From the IMG/VR virus record IMGVR_UViG_3300045003_000008, positions 1-47,970 of that record: a stretch of 47,970 nt of DNA; one strand, written 5' to 3'. The stretch's first letter is position 1; each line of letters starts with the position of its first letter. The stretch is from a virus. The notes beneath the pieces are model-generated. The model ran no database searches, was not told the DNA's origin, and saw only the letters and a program-made list of their open reading frames with translations. Made by a program: the position numbers and the translations under genes. This document shows, one piece after another, positions 36,400-45,442 of the stretch.

Positions 36400-37782
36400 A
36401 TGTCTACCGGTGGCGCTAACGTTACCGTTGATCAGGCTAAACTGGTTCTTAACTCGTTTGCCGCGATCTTCCAAAACAATCTGACTTCTGCTGAGCTTGT
36501 AACTTGGCGTAAGTTCGACAGCGAAATGAACGACCGCAACGCCCTGACCGTGGTCGAGCAAGTCGTGCCCCGCTACACTGTCACCCACACGGTTGGTGGC
36601 GTGAACAACCTATCGACGAACGACGTCCAAAACACCGTGTTCGGTTCCGAGCAATACAAGGTGCAGGACGTGTTTGGTTCGTCCATGGGTTGGCAAGACT
36701 TCGTGAAAATCCGGGATATCGGTGCGGCCCGCGAGAGCGAAGCCCTCCGAATGGCGGCGCTGAACCTTGCGGAGCAGATCGACGCCTACATCCTGGCCTT
36801 TGCTGTCGAGTCTTCGAACAACTGGCTTGGTACCGCTGGCGACCCCCTTAACACCTTCAACGACGTTGCCTCTGGCTATACGCGTCTGAAGGAAGAGGGC
36901 GTCGAGGACACCGACTTCCGTGCTGTGCTTAACTATTACGATAAACAGGCGCTGGGTTCGGCTATCCTGAACCAAGCTCAATCTGGTCCGTCCGCCTATG
37001 CCCAGGGCAACGCATCTCTGGCTTCGGAAGGTTCCAAGATTTTCCGTAAGGGCTTCACGGGTGAGATCGCGGGCATCCCGACGATGTTCACCCAGCAACT
37101 GCCTACGGAAATCCTTGGCACTGCGAACCGATCGACCTCCGTGGTCAACGGTGCGAACCAGTACTCGGACTACGCTTCGGTCGCCATCTCCCCGGCTCCG
37201 GGTCAGTACCTCACTCAGACCATTAACCTGACGATTGGTACCGGCACCGAGACTATCAAGGATGGTGATGTGTTTACCATTGCGAACGTGTACGCCTGGG
37301 ATAACCGCCTGCAAGCTGCACTCCCGCACCTGCAACAGTTCCGGGTGATCGGTAACTACACCGCCACTGGTGGTGCGGTTGCCAACGTCCGTATCTTCCC
37401 GGCTCTGGTGGTTCAAAACGCCAGCCCGTCCGGTTCGGACTTCAACACGATCAGCAACAACACCGCCCACGCCACGGTCGACTCGATCCCGGCTAACGGT
37501 GCTGCCATTACCTGGATGGGTACTGCTGGTCAAGCTGTGCGCCCGCGCGTCATCCTGTCGAAGGATGCGATTGTGGTTAACACGGCTGACCTGATCATGC
37601 CCGCCACCGGTATCGGTTCGCGTAAGTCGCTGACCAAGGTTCCGATCTCGGTCCGTATGTGGCAGAACTCGGTGTTCAACACTGGTGAGCACCAAGTCCG
37701 CTTCGACGTGGCTCTGTCGGCTAACGTGGTTGATCGTCGGCGTATCTGCCGCATCAACGGCACCTCGGGTACCGACCAGTAA
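36400..37782 (+). CDS. Major capsid protein, P22 coat type
   Basis: This 460-aa protein follows the scaffold after AAAGGAG. The layout fits the P22 coat protein group of the HK97 fold: an N-terminal helix, then a V-V-P-R-Y-T-V strand region, a spine helix with L-N-L-A-E-Q-I-D-A-Y-I, a Gly/Thr-rich inserted beta domain with G-D-V-F-T-I-A-N-V and a C-terminal strand region. Codon usage is the most G+C-biased in third position among the late genes, as expected for the most abundant protein. A hairpin follows the stop. Confidence 0.9.
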   Translation: MSTGGANVTVDQAKLVLNSFAAIFQNNLTSAELVTWRKFDSEMNDRNALTVVEQVVPRYTVTHTVGGVNNLSTNDVQNTVFGSEQYKVQDVFGSSMGWQDFVKIRDIGAARESEALRMAALNLAEQIDAYILAFAVESSNNWLGTAGDPLNTFNDVASGYTRLKEEGVEDTDFRAVLNYYDKQALGSAILNQAQSGPSAYAQGNASLASEGSKIFRKGFTGEIAGIPTMFTQQLPTEILGTANRSTSVVNGANQYSDYASVAISPAPGQYLTQTINLTIGTGTETIKDGDVFTIANVYAWDNRLQAALPHLQQFRVIGNYTATGGAVANVRIFPALVVQNASPSGSDFNTISNNTAHATVDSIPANGAAITWMGTAGQAVRPRVILSKDAIVVNTADLIMPATGIGSRKSLTKVPISVRMWQNSVFNTGEHQVRFDVALSANVVDRRRICRINGTSGTDQ

Positions 37783-37790
37783 TTAACCTA

Positions 37791-37815
37791 GGGGAGGTCT
37801 TAACGGGGCCTCCCC
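37791..37815 (+). terminator. Leaky terminator-like hairpin after the coat gene
   Basis: GGGGAGG (37791-37797) and CCTCCCC (37809-37815) form a seven-pair stem with an 11-base loop, followed by ACCACTCTTTCT. The T content is modest, so partial termination is expected, raising coat mRNA relative to downstream genes. Confidence 0.6.
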
Positions 37816-37838
37816 ACCACTCTTTCTAGGAGAAGCTA

Positions 37839-38126
37839 ATGGCTGGTCCCGCTACCGCTAATATCACGCTTAATCCTGGGGATGGCTGGATACAGATCGT
37901 CCCTGGCGCTGTTTCGTCTTTCTTTAGCATTCGCCACTTCCCGCATCACGTCCCCATCTTCATTGCTGTCGGTACCGCTGCCCCGGCCGATCCCGTGTCT
38001 GGTGGCCATCGTTCCGATTGTGGTGAGTTCTGGGCCAATGGTGCTCTTGCTGCTGGAACTAATGTGTACGTTCGAATTTCCAATAACTCGAACGGCCCTG
38101 TCAGCGTGTCGGCCTACTACAACTAA
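37839..38126 (+). CDS. Small beta-rich virion protein (possible head decoration), 95 aa
   Basis: TAGGAG lies 6 bases upstream of the ATG. The sequence is all beta-like with a G-D-G-W-I-Q-I-V-P-G-A-V-S-S-F-F core and an N-V-Y-V-R-I-S-N-N-S-N-G-P end. Being directly after the coat gene, it could decorate the capsid or seal the connector. No family is certain. Confidence 0.65.
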   Translation: MAGPATANITLNPGDGWIQIVPGAVSSFFSIRHFPHHVPIFIAVGTAAPADPVSGGHRSDCGEFWANGALAAGTNVYVRISNNSNGPVSVSAYYN

Positions 38127-38905
38127 TGACCGCCGTAACGGACATCATCACCTCCGCTCTACGTGAGACGAACCTGATCCCCCTTGGGGTGGCACCTACG
38201 GCTGCTCAGCAGACGGAGGCGTTTAACCTTTTGTCAACTATAGTTGCTGGTGTCCTCGGTAACGAAGCTGGTGAAAATCTCACTCCGCTTCCGCTGGGTC
38301 AAGACAATATCAACTCACCCACGGGCTATCCCTGGTGGTCCAACAGTCTTCCCGGTAACGTTTTCGTTCACCAGAACACCCGGGTCATGTGTAACCTCAC
38401 TGATCCCGGTTTCATTAATCTGGACCCCAACCCCAACGATGGTGCTCGTATGGGCGTGGTCGATTGCTCTGACAACTTTGACCTAAACAATCTGACCATC
38501 TACGGTAATGGACGACTAATCGACGGTAATACTACTGAGGTTCTTAGCACTCGTGGTATGAGCCAGCAGTGGGTGTACCGTGAAGACCTCGGCTCTTGGA
38601 TTACTGTCGTTCCGCTTAGCTTGACTGGTCAGATGCCTTGGCCACCTGAATTTGATGACATGTTCATCATCATGTTGGCTCTCCGTCTTAACCCCCGTTA
38701 CGGGCAAGTTATTCACCCTGCCTCTGAGACTGTCCTAAAGAATGCCATGCAGCGGTTCTCCGCTCGGTACGCTCAGGACCGTACTCAGGCTCCTTCAGAA
38801 GATGGTCTGCTGTACCTGACGAACTACTATCGTTTCTACGGTCGTTATTCCAACCGTCAGTACGGCAACCCCTCCGATTACTTCAACTCTGGATATCCAT
38901 TCTAA
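38126..38905 (+). CDS. Head-to-tail adaptor, P22 gp4-like
   Basis: The 259-aa protein opens T-D-I-I-T-S-A-L-R-E-T-N-L-I-P-L-G with a following helix containing Q-Q-T-E-A-F-N-L-L. This is the typical start of gp4-type adaptors that bind the portal ring. The Tyr/Arg-rich C terminus (NYYRFYGRYSNRQYG) is likewise adaptor-like. It starts in a one-base overlap with the previous gene and lies before the gp10-like gene, as in P22. Confidence 0.82.
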   Translation: MTAVTDIITSALRETNLIPLGVAPTAAQQTEAFNLLSTIVAGVLGNEAGENLTPLPLGQDNINSPTGYPWWSNSLPGNVFVHQNTRVMCNLTDPGFINLDPNPNDGARMGVVDCSDNFDLNNLTIYGNGRLIDGNTTEVLSTRGMSQQWVYREDLGSWITVVPLSLTGQMPWPPEFDDMFIIMLALRLNPRYGQVIHPASETVLKNAMQRFSARYAQDRTQAPSEDGLLYLTNYYRFYGRYSNRQYGNPSDYFNSGYPF

Positions 38906-39168
38906 TGCCTGTTCGTAGTAAACTTGATCGGGAGTGGCCTTGCTGGTTCCACGGACCGGATGGTCACTCTGCGGTCTTTAACAGCCCCGCTGAGGTTCCC
39001 ACTGGCTGGACCAGACACAAGCCCGCTCAGTTTACTGCGGCCAGCCCACTACAGGTGGATGAGGAAGCTGTTAAGGCGAAACTGATTGAACTTGGTGTTG
39101 AGATTGATCCCACGTGGGGTCGAGCCCACTTGCAAAAGGTGTTGAATGACCGCAGTCCCTCTCGGTAG
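38905..39168 (+). CDS. Small protein with HeH/LEM-like C-terminal motif, 87 aa
   Basis: An aromatic N-terminal part (EWPCWFHGPDGHSAVF ... VPTGWTRHK) is followed by a helix-extension-helix pattern K-L-I-E-L-G-V-E-I-D-P-T-W-G-R-A-H-L-Q-K-V-L. Such HeH modules occur in phage connector and head proteins. It is linked to both neighbours by overlaps (1 and 23 bases). Confidence 0.68.
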   Translation: MPVRSKLDREWPCWFHGPDGHSAVFNSPAEVPTGWTRHKPAQFTAASPLQVDEEAVKAKLIELGVEIDPTWGRAHLQKVLNDRSPSR

Positions 39169-40441
39169 GGGCGCTTACAAGCGTCTATATACCGGCGGCC
39201 CAGAAGTAAAACTCCTCAACCGATGGCTTGAGGCGAACCCTGCGAACATTCGTGAGGGTACTTCTGTTATTGCCCGTCCGGGTACCACCAACTTGATGAA
39301 CCTTAATCCGGGTGGATACGCTGGCTTCGGGGCGATGCGCGGTAATTATGCTCTGAGTGGTCTGTTCTCTGACAGTCTGTTTGTTGCTTGTGGTGAAAAT
39401 CTCTATCGCATTCACCAAGACATGTCAGTTACTCAAATATCCGGTATCTTGAATAACTCTCCCAGCCACCCAGAAGTGGCATGGCAGAAGGGCATCGGAT
39501 ACGAGCGCCTGTGGATTTCTGACGGCCTACTTCTTCAATACTATGCTGGTACGACTGCCGCTCACGGTACTCTGACCAAGACTGGGACCATCGTTACCGG
39601 TACTGACACGGTCAATATTGCTGGGACATACTACAAGTTTGGCACGACGTTCTCCGGCTCAGATGCTGGTACGTCTGCAAATCCGTTCATCGTGAACCCT
39701 CTGAGCGATCCAATGAACCAGCTGGTAAAAGCTGTGCAAGACAGCGGCACTCCCGGTACTGACTATTCGAGTACCATTGGTGGTCACAATACTTTGGTGA
39801 TGGCTGCTGGTGATGGTAATAGCCCAGTTACTACTGTTACCATCACTGCCCTGAGCACTGGTACTGTCGGTAATACTTATGCTCTTGTTGTGACTGCTGG
39901 TACTGGTATCACCTCTTCCGGGGCAACCCTCACCGGTGGTGGTATTGACGCCCTCCAAGGTTGTCCCATGCCCAACGGTCTCGCCCCTAGTACACTTGCT
40001 CAGGTGTCCAGTTACATCCTGGTTGGTGTCACCAATAGTCAACAGTTCTATTGGATTAACCCTGGTGCGACCACCATTGATCCTCTGAACTTTGCCTCGA
40101 AGGAAAGCTCCCCCGATCCCATTACACACATCCGAGCGGTTGGTGATCAGGTGATGATCTTCGGTGAGAAGTCCACTGAGAACTGGTACGCCACTGGTAA
40201 CCTGTCCGCCCCGTTCGCCCCCATCGAGGGTCGCGTTTATCAACGTGGGGCGATTACTGGAACTCCTGTGGTTGTTGACGATGGTGTCTTCCTAGTGGGC
40301 GATGATGGTCGTGTGTACTCCGTCGGCTTCCAGCCGGGAGACAGTACTGATGCTGGTTGGGGTGTTCAACGCGTTTCTAACAACGGTATCGAAGAACGAG
40401 TTCGTAGACAAATTAGACGAGAGGCTGGACTTAACCCATGA
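39146..40441 (+). CDS. Tail accessory/DNA-stabilisation protein, P22 gp10-like N-terminal part
   Basis: This 431-aa protein has the start typical of phage stabilisation proteins (P-L-G-R-G-A-Y, then E-V-K-L-L-N-R-W-L-E-A-N and A-R-P-G-T-T). Its end F-A-P-I-E-G-R-V-Y-Q-R-G-A-I-T-G-T ... V-F-L-V-G-D-D-G-R-V-Y-S-V-G is propeller-like. Residues about 140-270 look like an inserted beta domain similar to one in the next gene. The frame stops soon after the I-E-E-R-V-R-R-Q-I helix. The usual C-terminal part resembles the separate product of 42653-43489. It would plug the tail channel below the adaptor. Confidence 0.75.
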   Translation: MTAVPLGRGAYKRLYTGGPEVKLLNRWLEANPANIREGTSVIARPGTTNLMNLNPGGYAGFGAMRGNYALSGLFSDSLFVACGENLYRIHQDMSVTQISGILNNSPSHPEVAWQKGIGYERLWISDGLLLQYYAGTTAAHGTLTKTGTIVTGTDTVNIAGTYYKFGTTFSGSDAGTSANPFIVNPLSDPMNQLVKAVQDSGTPGTDYSSTIGGHNTLVMAAGDGNSPVTTVTITALSTGTVGNTYALVVTAGTGITSSGATLTGGGIDALQGCPMPNGLAPSTLAQVSSYILVGVTNSQQFYWINPGATTIDPLNFASKESSPDPITHIRAVGDQVMIFGEKSTENWYATGNLSAPFAPIEGRVYQRGAITGTPVVVDDGVFLVGDDGRVYSVGFQPGDSTDAGWGVQRVSNNGIEERVRRQIRREAGLNP

Positions 40442-42648
40442 CCGCACTATTTATGGATGGTTTCGACCATTACGGTACTGGATCAATCTCCCAAGCCAAT
40501 ATGAGGGCTGGTCCCTGGGCTGCTATGAGTGCCAGTTGTGGTATTCCCTCTTGGGGTGCTGCTCGTACCGGTACTTCCTGTCTTATGTTCGGTGCTAACG
40601 AAGCCGGCTTTGGTCTGAACCGTCGAGTTCTTGCCACCCCTACCAACCATCTATTTGTGTCCTTTGGATTCGCCGTGGACTCGTTGTGGCAGTTCGGCGG
40701 CGGTATTATCGAATTCCAAGATGGTAGTGCTAACTCGCTAGGCTCTCTGTGGTTCACTTCAACTGGTGCGCTTCAGTGGGTTAATGGCTCTGGCACTGTA
40801 GTTGCTCAGACTGCTGGTCCTGTTATCGTTACTGAGAACTGGCACTTCTTTGAGATGGAGATCAACCTCGGAGCTGGTACGTTTACTCTCCGTGTTGATG
40901 ATGCTCAGGCAACTGGTTCTCCCATCCTGAACGCATCCGGCCTTACCGCTGGCAGTATTGCTCAGTTCTCGGTTCTGTCTGGTAACAGCGGTACGGCTAC
41001 TCCGCCTACTACCTATATAGACGATCTCTTTGTCCGCGACTCCAATGGCACCGTCAACAATGGTTGGCTTGGTGACCGCCGTGTTGCAACCCTGTTTGCA
41101 AATGCGGACGTGGCCGGCACTCAGGGATGGACACCACAATTCTATAAACACTTTGGTGTTGGTATTCTTCAGAATGCATACATTCAATCGGGCTCATCTG
41201 GCATTTCTAATGCTAACGGATGCTTGAATACCAATTCTGCTGCTGCGGCCCTGGACATCGGTACTAATGACTTCACGCTTGAAGCATTTGTCCGGTTTGA
41301 ACAGCTTCCGACTAGTGGCTATCAGACCATCTTCAATAGGTGGGATGTCAGTACATACGCTGGACCAGCTAATAGGTCCTACCGTTTAATCCTAGGTAGT
41401 CAGGCATTTAATGGCGGTAATCTACAGTTCGATATCAGTACTGATGGTACTGGTTCGACGGTTAGTACGAAGCTTCAATATCCTTGGACACCAGTAACCA
41501 ATACTTGGTATCACCTTGCCATCTGCCGTGCGGCTGGCCAGCTGCTGCTGTTCGTTAATGGTTCTCAATTGGGTCTACCTATTTCCGACAGCTCGTCCTA
41601 TCACACCGGTAGTACTGCACTGTTTACTCTGTGTGGTGAGACTGGCGATAGTCGATATAGTTTTGGTGGTTCTGTTAATGGTACTTCTCTTATTGGCCAG
41701 ATGGATGAATTCAGGTTCACTAATGGCTTGAGTCGCTATACCGCCTCGTTCACTCCGCCGACTACACTCTTCCCGCGTGGCTCTGTGGCTGATCCAAATT
41801 GGTCTAGTGTCGTTATGCTATGTGGCTTTGATGCTGGTATCAACGATGAGTCCAGCTATGGTCGTGGCATTACTGCTGCTAACAGTACTGGTTCTATCAC
41901 CCCCAGCGATGGTGCTAGCATTGGTAACTACACGTCGGTCAACAAGGCCACTCCGGATGACAACACGTTCATCCAGGCCAGTCTGACCAATGCCACCAAC
42001 ATCCTGACGATGACCACTCAGCCTAGCAACAGCACGACTGTTACTGTTGGTACTAAGACTGGTGGTTCGGCTGCGGTGTACACCTTTGTGACCACCCTCT
42101 CAGGTGCCGCCTTTGAGGTGCTTATTGATACGACTGCCCAGAATACTCTGACCAACCTGCTCAATGCGATCAACGCTGGTCCGGGTGCTGGCACTAAGTA
42201 TGGCACTGGCACCACGTCCAACGTGGATGTCACTGCTAGTTCTTTGCCTGCTGGTCAAATCCAGGTCACTGCCAATATTGCCGGTACGTCTGGCAACAGT
42301 ATTGCGTGTTCGTCCACGTCCACTGCGTCCTGGGCCACGTCCACCTGTACTGGTGGTCAAAATATCCCCGGTCCGAGTTCGTTCCATGTTCAACGTCCTC
42401 CGTCCAATACCACGGTCATTAGTGCCATGCAGATGAACGTTCGGGCTCTCAAGACTGATGCGGGTACTGCCACCATTCAGAGCACCTTCGTTGGTCCTCT
42501 CGGCGGTACTAAGGTTGGTAACACCCATAACCTCACGGTTTCTGGTGTGTTCTACCCTGACATCATTGAAACTGATCCGGATACCAACGGGGCAATTACT
42601 CCGACCACTGTAATTAACGGATCGCTGAAAATCAATCGGACTGCGTAA
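40438..42648 (+). CDS. Lectin-like tail protein with laminin-G/ConA-type domains
   Basis: This 736-aa virion protein is nearly all beta. Residues about 1-205 look like a first ConA-like jelly roll (LFMDGFDHYGTGS ... YIDDLFVRD). Residues about 275-440 are a laminin-G-3 type domain with F-T-L-E-A-F-V-R-F, W-Y-H-L-A-I-C-R and G-Q-M-D-E-F-R-F. About 505-645 is a repeated Thr/Ser-rich beta domain. It probably binds host surface sugars. It starts in an ATGA overlap with the gp10-like gene and seems to lie between two halves of that function. Confidence 0.78.
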   Translation: MTALFMDGFDHYGTGSISQANMRAGPWAAMSASCGIPSWGAARTGTSCLMFGANEAGFGLNRRVLATPTNHLFVSFGFAVDSLWQFGGGIIEFQDGSANSLGSLWFTSTGALQWVNGSGTVVAQTAGPVIVTENWHFFEMEINLGAGTFTLRVDDAQATGSPILNASGLTAGSIAQFSVLSGNSGTATPPTTYIDDLFVRDSNGTVNNGWLGDRRVATLFANADVAGTQGWTPQFYKHFGVGILQNAYIQSGSSGISNANGCLNTNSAAAALDIGTNDFTLEAFVRFEQLPTSGYQTIFNRWDVSTYAGPANRSYRLILGSQAFNGGNLQFDISTDGTGSTVSTKLQYPWTPVTNTWYHLAICRAAGQLLLFVNGSQLGLPISDSSSYHTGSTALFTLCGETGDSRYSFGGSVNGTSLIGQMDEFRFTNGLSRYTASFTPPTTLFPRGSVADPNWSSVVMLCGFDAGINDESSYGRGITAANSTGSITPSDGASIGNYTSVNKATPDDNTFIQASLTNATNILTMTTQPSNSTTVTVGTKTGGSAAVYTFVTTLSGAAFEVLIDTTAQNTLTNLLNAINAGPGAGTKYGTGTTSNVDVTASSLPAGQIQVTANIAGTSGNSIACSSTSTASWATSTCTGGQNIPGPSSFHVQRPPSNTTVISAMQMNVRALKTDAGTATIQSTFVGPLGGTKVGNTHNLTVSGVFYPDIIETDPDTNGAITPTTVINGSLKINRTA

Positions 42649-42652
42649 ATGA

Positions 42653-43489
42653 ATGACTGGAGCAATTGCATCTGGGCTATTCGTCGAAACAATCCAGGCT
42701 ACCGTACCGCCAGTACATGTATCTCAGGGTGCATCACTTCTGGCGTACGGTCCGCCGGCATCTCAAAACGCTCGCGAGTCGCTTTCAAGCGTTCTAATCG
42801 CCAGAGCAGGGGGTAATACTAACGTGACCGCACAAGTTTCCCAAGGTGCCTGCCTGATTGCTTACGCGACTGCGGAGCCCAATCTGCCTCGTCAGGACGC
42901 GTGGACCTTCGTGCTTGACGGTCACCGCTTCTATGTCCTTCCCCTCGGTCCTGAGGGTGATTGGGCGTACGACACAACCACCCATGAGTGGTGCCAACTC
43001 CAAACGCAGGGGTTCTATGGTCTCAATTTTACTCATGGTGTTATGTGGGGCCTGCGAGTTATTGGTGGTGACGCACTTTACACGTACCTTTTTGAACTCG
43101 ACCCCGATCAACCGCTCGACGGTGGATGGTCAGAAATTCAGCGGATGGTTACTGGAGGTATTGCAACTCGCGGTAGGTCTGTTGTCGGTGTTGCTAACTT
43201 TACTGTTACCGCTTCTGTGGGTGATGACAATGCCACCGATCAACCCATCTCTCTTGCCTTTAGTGATGACAACGGCGTTACGTGGTCTCAGGAATTCGAT
43301 ATCCCACTGACTGATCAAAGCACCCAGCTTCTCATTTGGAATGCTCTTGGGTCGTTCAGTCAACCTGGGCGTATTTTCAGGATCACTGATACTGCCGGTC
43401 CAGTTAAACTCGATGGTGCCGATTGCGTCCTAACCATTGGCTCGGGCGCTGATAGTGGTCAAGACCAAGAAGGACAACAACATCCATGA
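42653..43489 (+). CDS. Tail protein resembling the C-terminal part of gp10-type stabilisation proteins
   Basis: The 278-aa product has two short V-S-Q-G-A-x-L-x-A-Y repeats near the N terminus. A W-T-F-V-L-D-G-H-R-F-Y-V-L-P-L-G core follows, then W-A-Y-D-T-T-T-H-E-W-C and L-A-F-S-D-D-N-G-V-T-W-S. The last patterns are those of the final propeller blades of DNA-stabilisation proteins. Similar stand-alone proteins exist in other podoviruses as far as I recall. The ATG has no strong binding site. Its stop overlaps the fibre gene start (ATGA). Confidence 0.72.
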   Translation: MTGAIASGLFVETIQATVPPVHVSQGASLLAYGPPASQNARESLSSVLIARAGGNTNVTAQVSQGACLIAYATAEPNLPRQDAWTFVLDGHRFYVLPLGPEGDWAYDTTTHEWCQLQTQGFYGLNFTHGVMWGLRVIGGDALYTYLFELDPDQPLDGGWSEIQRMVTGGIATRGRSVVGVANFTVTASVGDDNATDQPISLAFSDDNGVTWSQEFDIPLTDQSTQLLIWNALGSFSQPGRIFRITDTAGPVKLDGADCVLTIGSGADSGQDQEGQQHP

Positions 43490-44505
43490 CGATTGGAGAT
43501 CTGGGCCCGCTCGACTGGCGCACGCCGATCGTGGACGGGCAGGGGCGCCCCTCGCCGGAATTCCAGCGGCACTGGAACACGCAGCGCGGCAACAATGCGC
43601 TGATCGGGACCGTCACGCTCTTCGACGGCGTCCCCACAGGCACACCTGGCGAGGGTGCGCTCGCCGTGGACATCTCCGCGTCGCCCTTCGTCTTCTACGT
43701 CGGCCATAGCGGCGCCTGGGACGTGGCCGGCGTCCGCGACTTCATCAACCTGGCCGACGTCCCGAGCAACTACACCGGCGCCGCGGATCAACTGTTGCGC
43801 GTCAAGAGCGACCTGTCGGGCCTGGAGTTCGCCGCGCTCAGCGCCATCCTTGACGGTATCTCCTCGACACGCGGGAGCGTGCTCTATCGCGGCGCAAGCG
43901 GATGGGCGGCGTTGGCGCCAGGGACCGCAGGCCAGGTGCTGCAAACCGGCGGCCCCGGCGCTGACCCGTCCTGGGTGGCGCAGAGTGGGGGTGGGGGCGC
44001 GGGCGGATTTACCCTGAGCCAGCCGCTGGCGAGTAACTTCAATACTCCCTCTGCCGCGACTGTTGGAACGATAATCAGACCCATATCCAGTGGAACGATA
44101 ATCGGGATTGGCCTGACGTTTGGTATCGTTGTTGGTGGGGTTTATAAATTCGGGTTCGCACCGTTCAATAGTTCGACGAACGTATTGACCGCAGCGCCTG
44201 TATATACGCCAACCTTTACAGGAGTTACCGCGCAAAATAGGCCATTGTATATCCCTTTCGCGTCGCCTGCGCCGTTTACGCCGGGCGAGTGGATGGTTTT
44301 CATGGTGCGGTCAGATAGTACGGCCACCGTCAGTCAGTCAATATCGGTGGCGTCTGGCGCATGTACAAGTCCCGGCATCTGGGTTGACGGAAACACGTCC
44401 GACACGGCGCGCAATCTTGCCAGTGTCTCTCCGACGACATCGCAAACATGGTCAGTGCCCACCCAGTTAGCTTGGGGGTTCACGCTAGGATACACGCTGC
44501 AATGA
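43486..44505 (+). CDS. Tail fibre protein, mosaic
   Basis: The first half (residues 1-175) is a virion-attachment and linker region. It has the L-L-R-V-K-S-D-L-S-G-L-E-F and V-L-Y-R-G-A-S-G-W-A-A-L-A-P-G-T segments common in fibres of alphaproteobacterial phages. A Gly-rich hinge (SGGGGAGGF) leads to a beta-rich C-terminal domain of about 155 aa that probably binds the receptor. The DNA of the first half is far richer in G+C (roughly two thirds) than the genome, and the second half is more balanced. This marks recent acquisition by recombination. Confidence 0.82.
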   Translation: MTIGDLGPLDWRTPIVDGQGRPSPEFQRHWNTQRGNNALIGTVTLFDGVPTGTPGEGALAVDISASPFVFYVGHSGAWDVAGVRDFINLADVPSNYTGAADQLLRVKSDLSGLEFAALSAILDGISSTRGSVLYRGASGWAALAPGTAGQVLQTGGPGADPSWVAQSGGGGAGGFTLSQPLASNFNTPSAATVGTIIRPISSGTIIGIGLTFGIVVGGVYKFGFAPFNSSTNVLTAAPVYTPTFTGVTAQNRPLYIPFASPAPFTPGEWMVFMVRSDSTATVSQSISVASGACTSPGIWVDGNTSDTARNLASVSPTTSQTWSVPTQLAWGFTLGYTLQ

Positions 44506-44555
44506 CCCCAATTGAATTAAAGTACAATCCACCTACTGGCTTTACAGCTATATAA

Positions 44556-44963
44556 ATGCGGATCTACGACAAAGAAATAATCACCAACGTTATCAATGGA
44601 CTACTTGGTCTAGATAACAACGTCAACATTGATAAGTGGATTAACGATCCTGCAAACATCGTTCTAGTAAATGATCGTGGTGATGTGGCAGTCTTCGAGA
44701 TTGGCTTCAGACATGTTTACTCCGGCCATTACTGGTTTAAGTCTAGAGGACGAGCAGCTATTAGAGCGGCCTCTGAGTTTCTTGACGAACTATTCAATAC
44801 ATGTTATAATATACCTGTATTGATAGGGCTTGTTCCTCTTACTCATCTTGGGGCACGTTGGTTGTCTAGACAAGTTGGGTTCAAGTCATACGGAATTGAG
44901 CATATCGACAACAAGCCGTATGAGTTATTCATCATCACAAAGAAGGAATTTAACCGAGAATGA
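44556..44963 (+). CDS. GNAT-fold head assembly-like protein (P22 gp14/DUF2824-like)
   Basis: This 135-aa protein has an acetyltransferase-like pattern: I-V-L-V-N-D-R-G-D-V-A-V-F-E, then a helix with S-R-G-R-A-A-I-R-A-A in the acetyl-CoA loop position, and A-R-W-L-S-R-Q-V-G-F-K-S-Y-G-I-E near the end. Phage proteins of this kind lie next to ejection genes, including P22 gp14. Whether it acetylates anything is unknown. It is A+T-rich compared with the preceding fibre gene. Confidence 0.75.
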   Translation: MRIYDKEIITNVINGLLGLDNNVNIDKWINDPANIVLVNDRGDVAVFEIGFRHVYSGHYWFKSRGRAAIRAASEFLDELFNTCYNIPVLIGLVPLTHLGARWLSRQVGFKSYGIEHIDNKPYELFIITKKEFNRE

Positions 44964-45442
44964 GTAACGTCTTCGGCAAGACCAATTCCAGATCAGACAG
45001 CGTAAACACTAACAAGGCGCTGATCAATCAAACCTACTCTCCTACCATGAATACTGGTGTGGCTGCTGGTAATCAGATCGCCAGTATGCTTGGTCTTAAT
45101 GGTAACGGTGCTCAGAACCAGGCGTTCCAGAACTGGCAGAATAGCACTGGTTATAAGTTTGGTCTCCAACAAGGTCTTGACTCTATCAATGGTAATGCTG
45201 CGGCTCAGGGTCTTATGAACTCTGGTGCAACCGCCAAGGCTCTTGAGACGTACGGTCAGAACTACGCCAATACTCAGTACGGTAACTACCTCAGTGAGCT
45301 GATGGGTCTCGGTAATCAGGGCCTGCAAGCGGGTAACCTGGTAGCCAATGTGGGTCAGAACTCTAGCTCTCAAGGAGCGGCAGCTAACGGCGGTGCTGGT
45401 GGCCTCATCGGCGGTATCGCTGGTGGTCTGCTGGGCAAGTAA
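44960..45442 (+). CDS. DNA ejection/internal virion protein (P22 gp7-like)
   Basis: This 160-aa protein is rich in Asn, Gln, Gly and Ala. The central segment Y-K-F-G-L-Q-Q-G-L-D-S-I-N-G-N-A-A-A-Q-G then S-G-A-T-A-K-A-L-E-T-Y-G-Q-N-Y is a strong match to small DNA-transfer proteins. The end is a glycine-zipper-like hydrophobic tail (GGAGGLIGGIAGGLLGK) suited to membrane insertion. It is the first of three ejection genes and overlaps the GNAT-fold gene by ATGA. Confidence 0.82.
   Translation: MSNVFGKTNSRSDSVNTNKALINQTYSPTMNTGVAAGNQIASMLGLNGNGAQNQAFQNWQNSTGYKFGLQQGLDSINGNAAAQGLMNSGATAKALETYGQNYANTQYGNYLSELMGLGNQGLQAGNLVANVGQNSSSQGAAANGGAGGLIGGIAGGLLGK

Noticed and set aside
36610-37695. 361-codon minus-strand frame
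   Set aside because: This is antisense to the coat gene, whose strong third-position G+C keeps the opposite strand free of stops.
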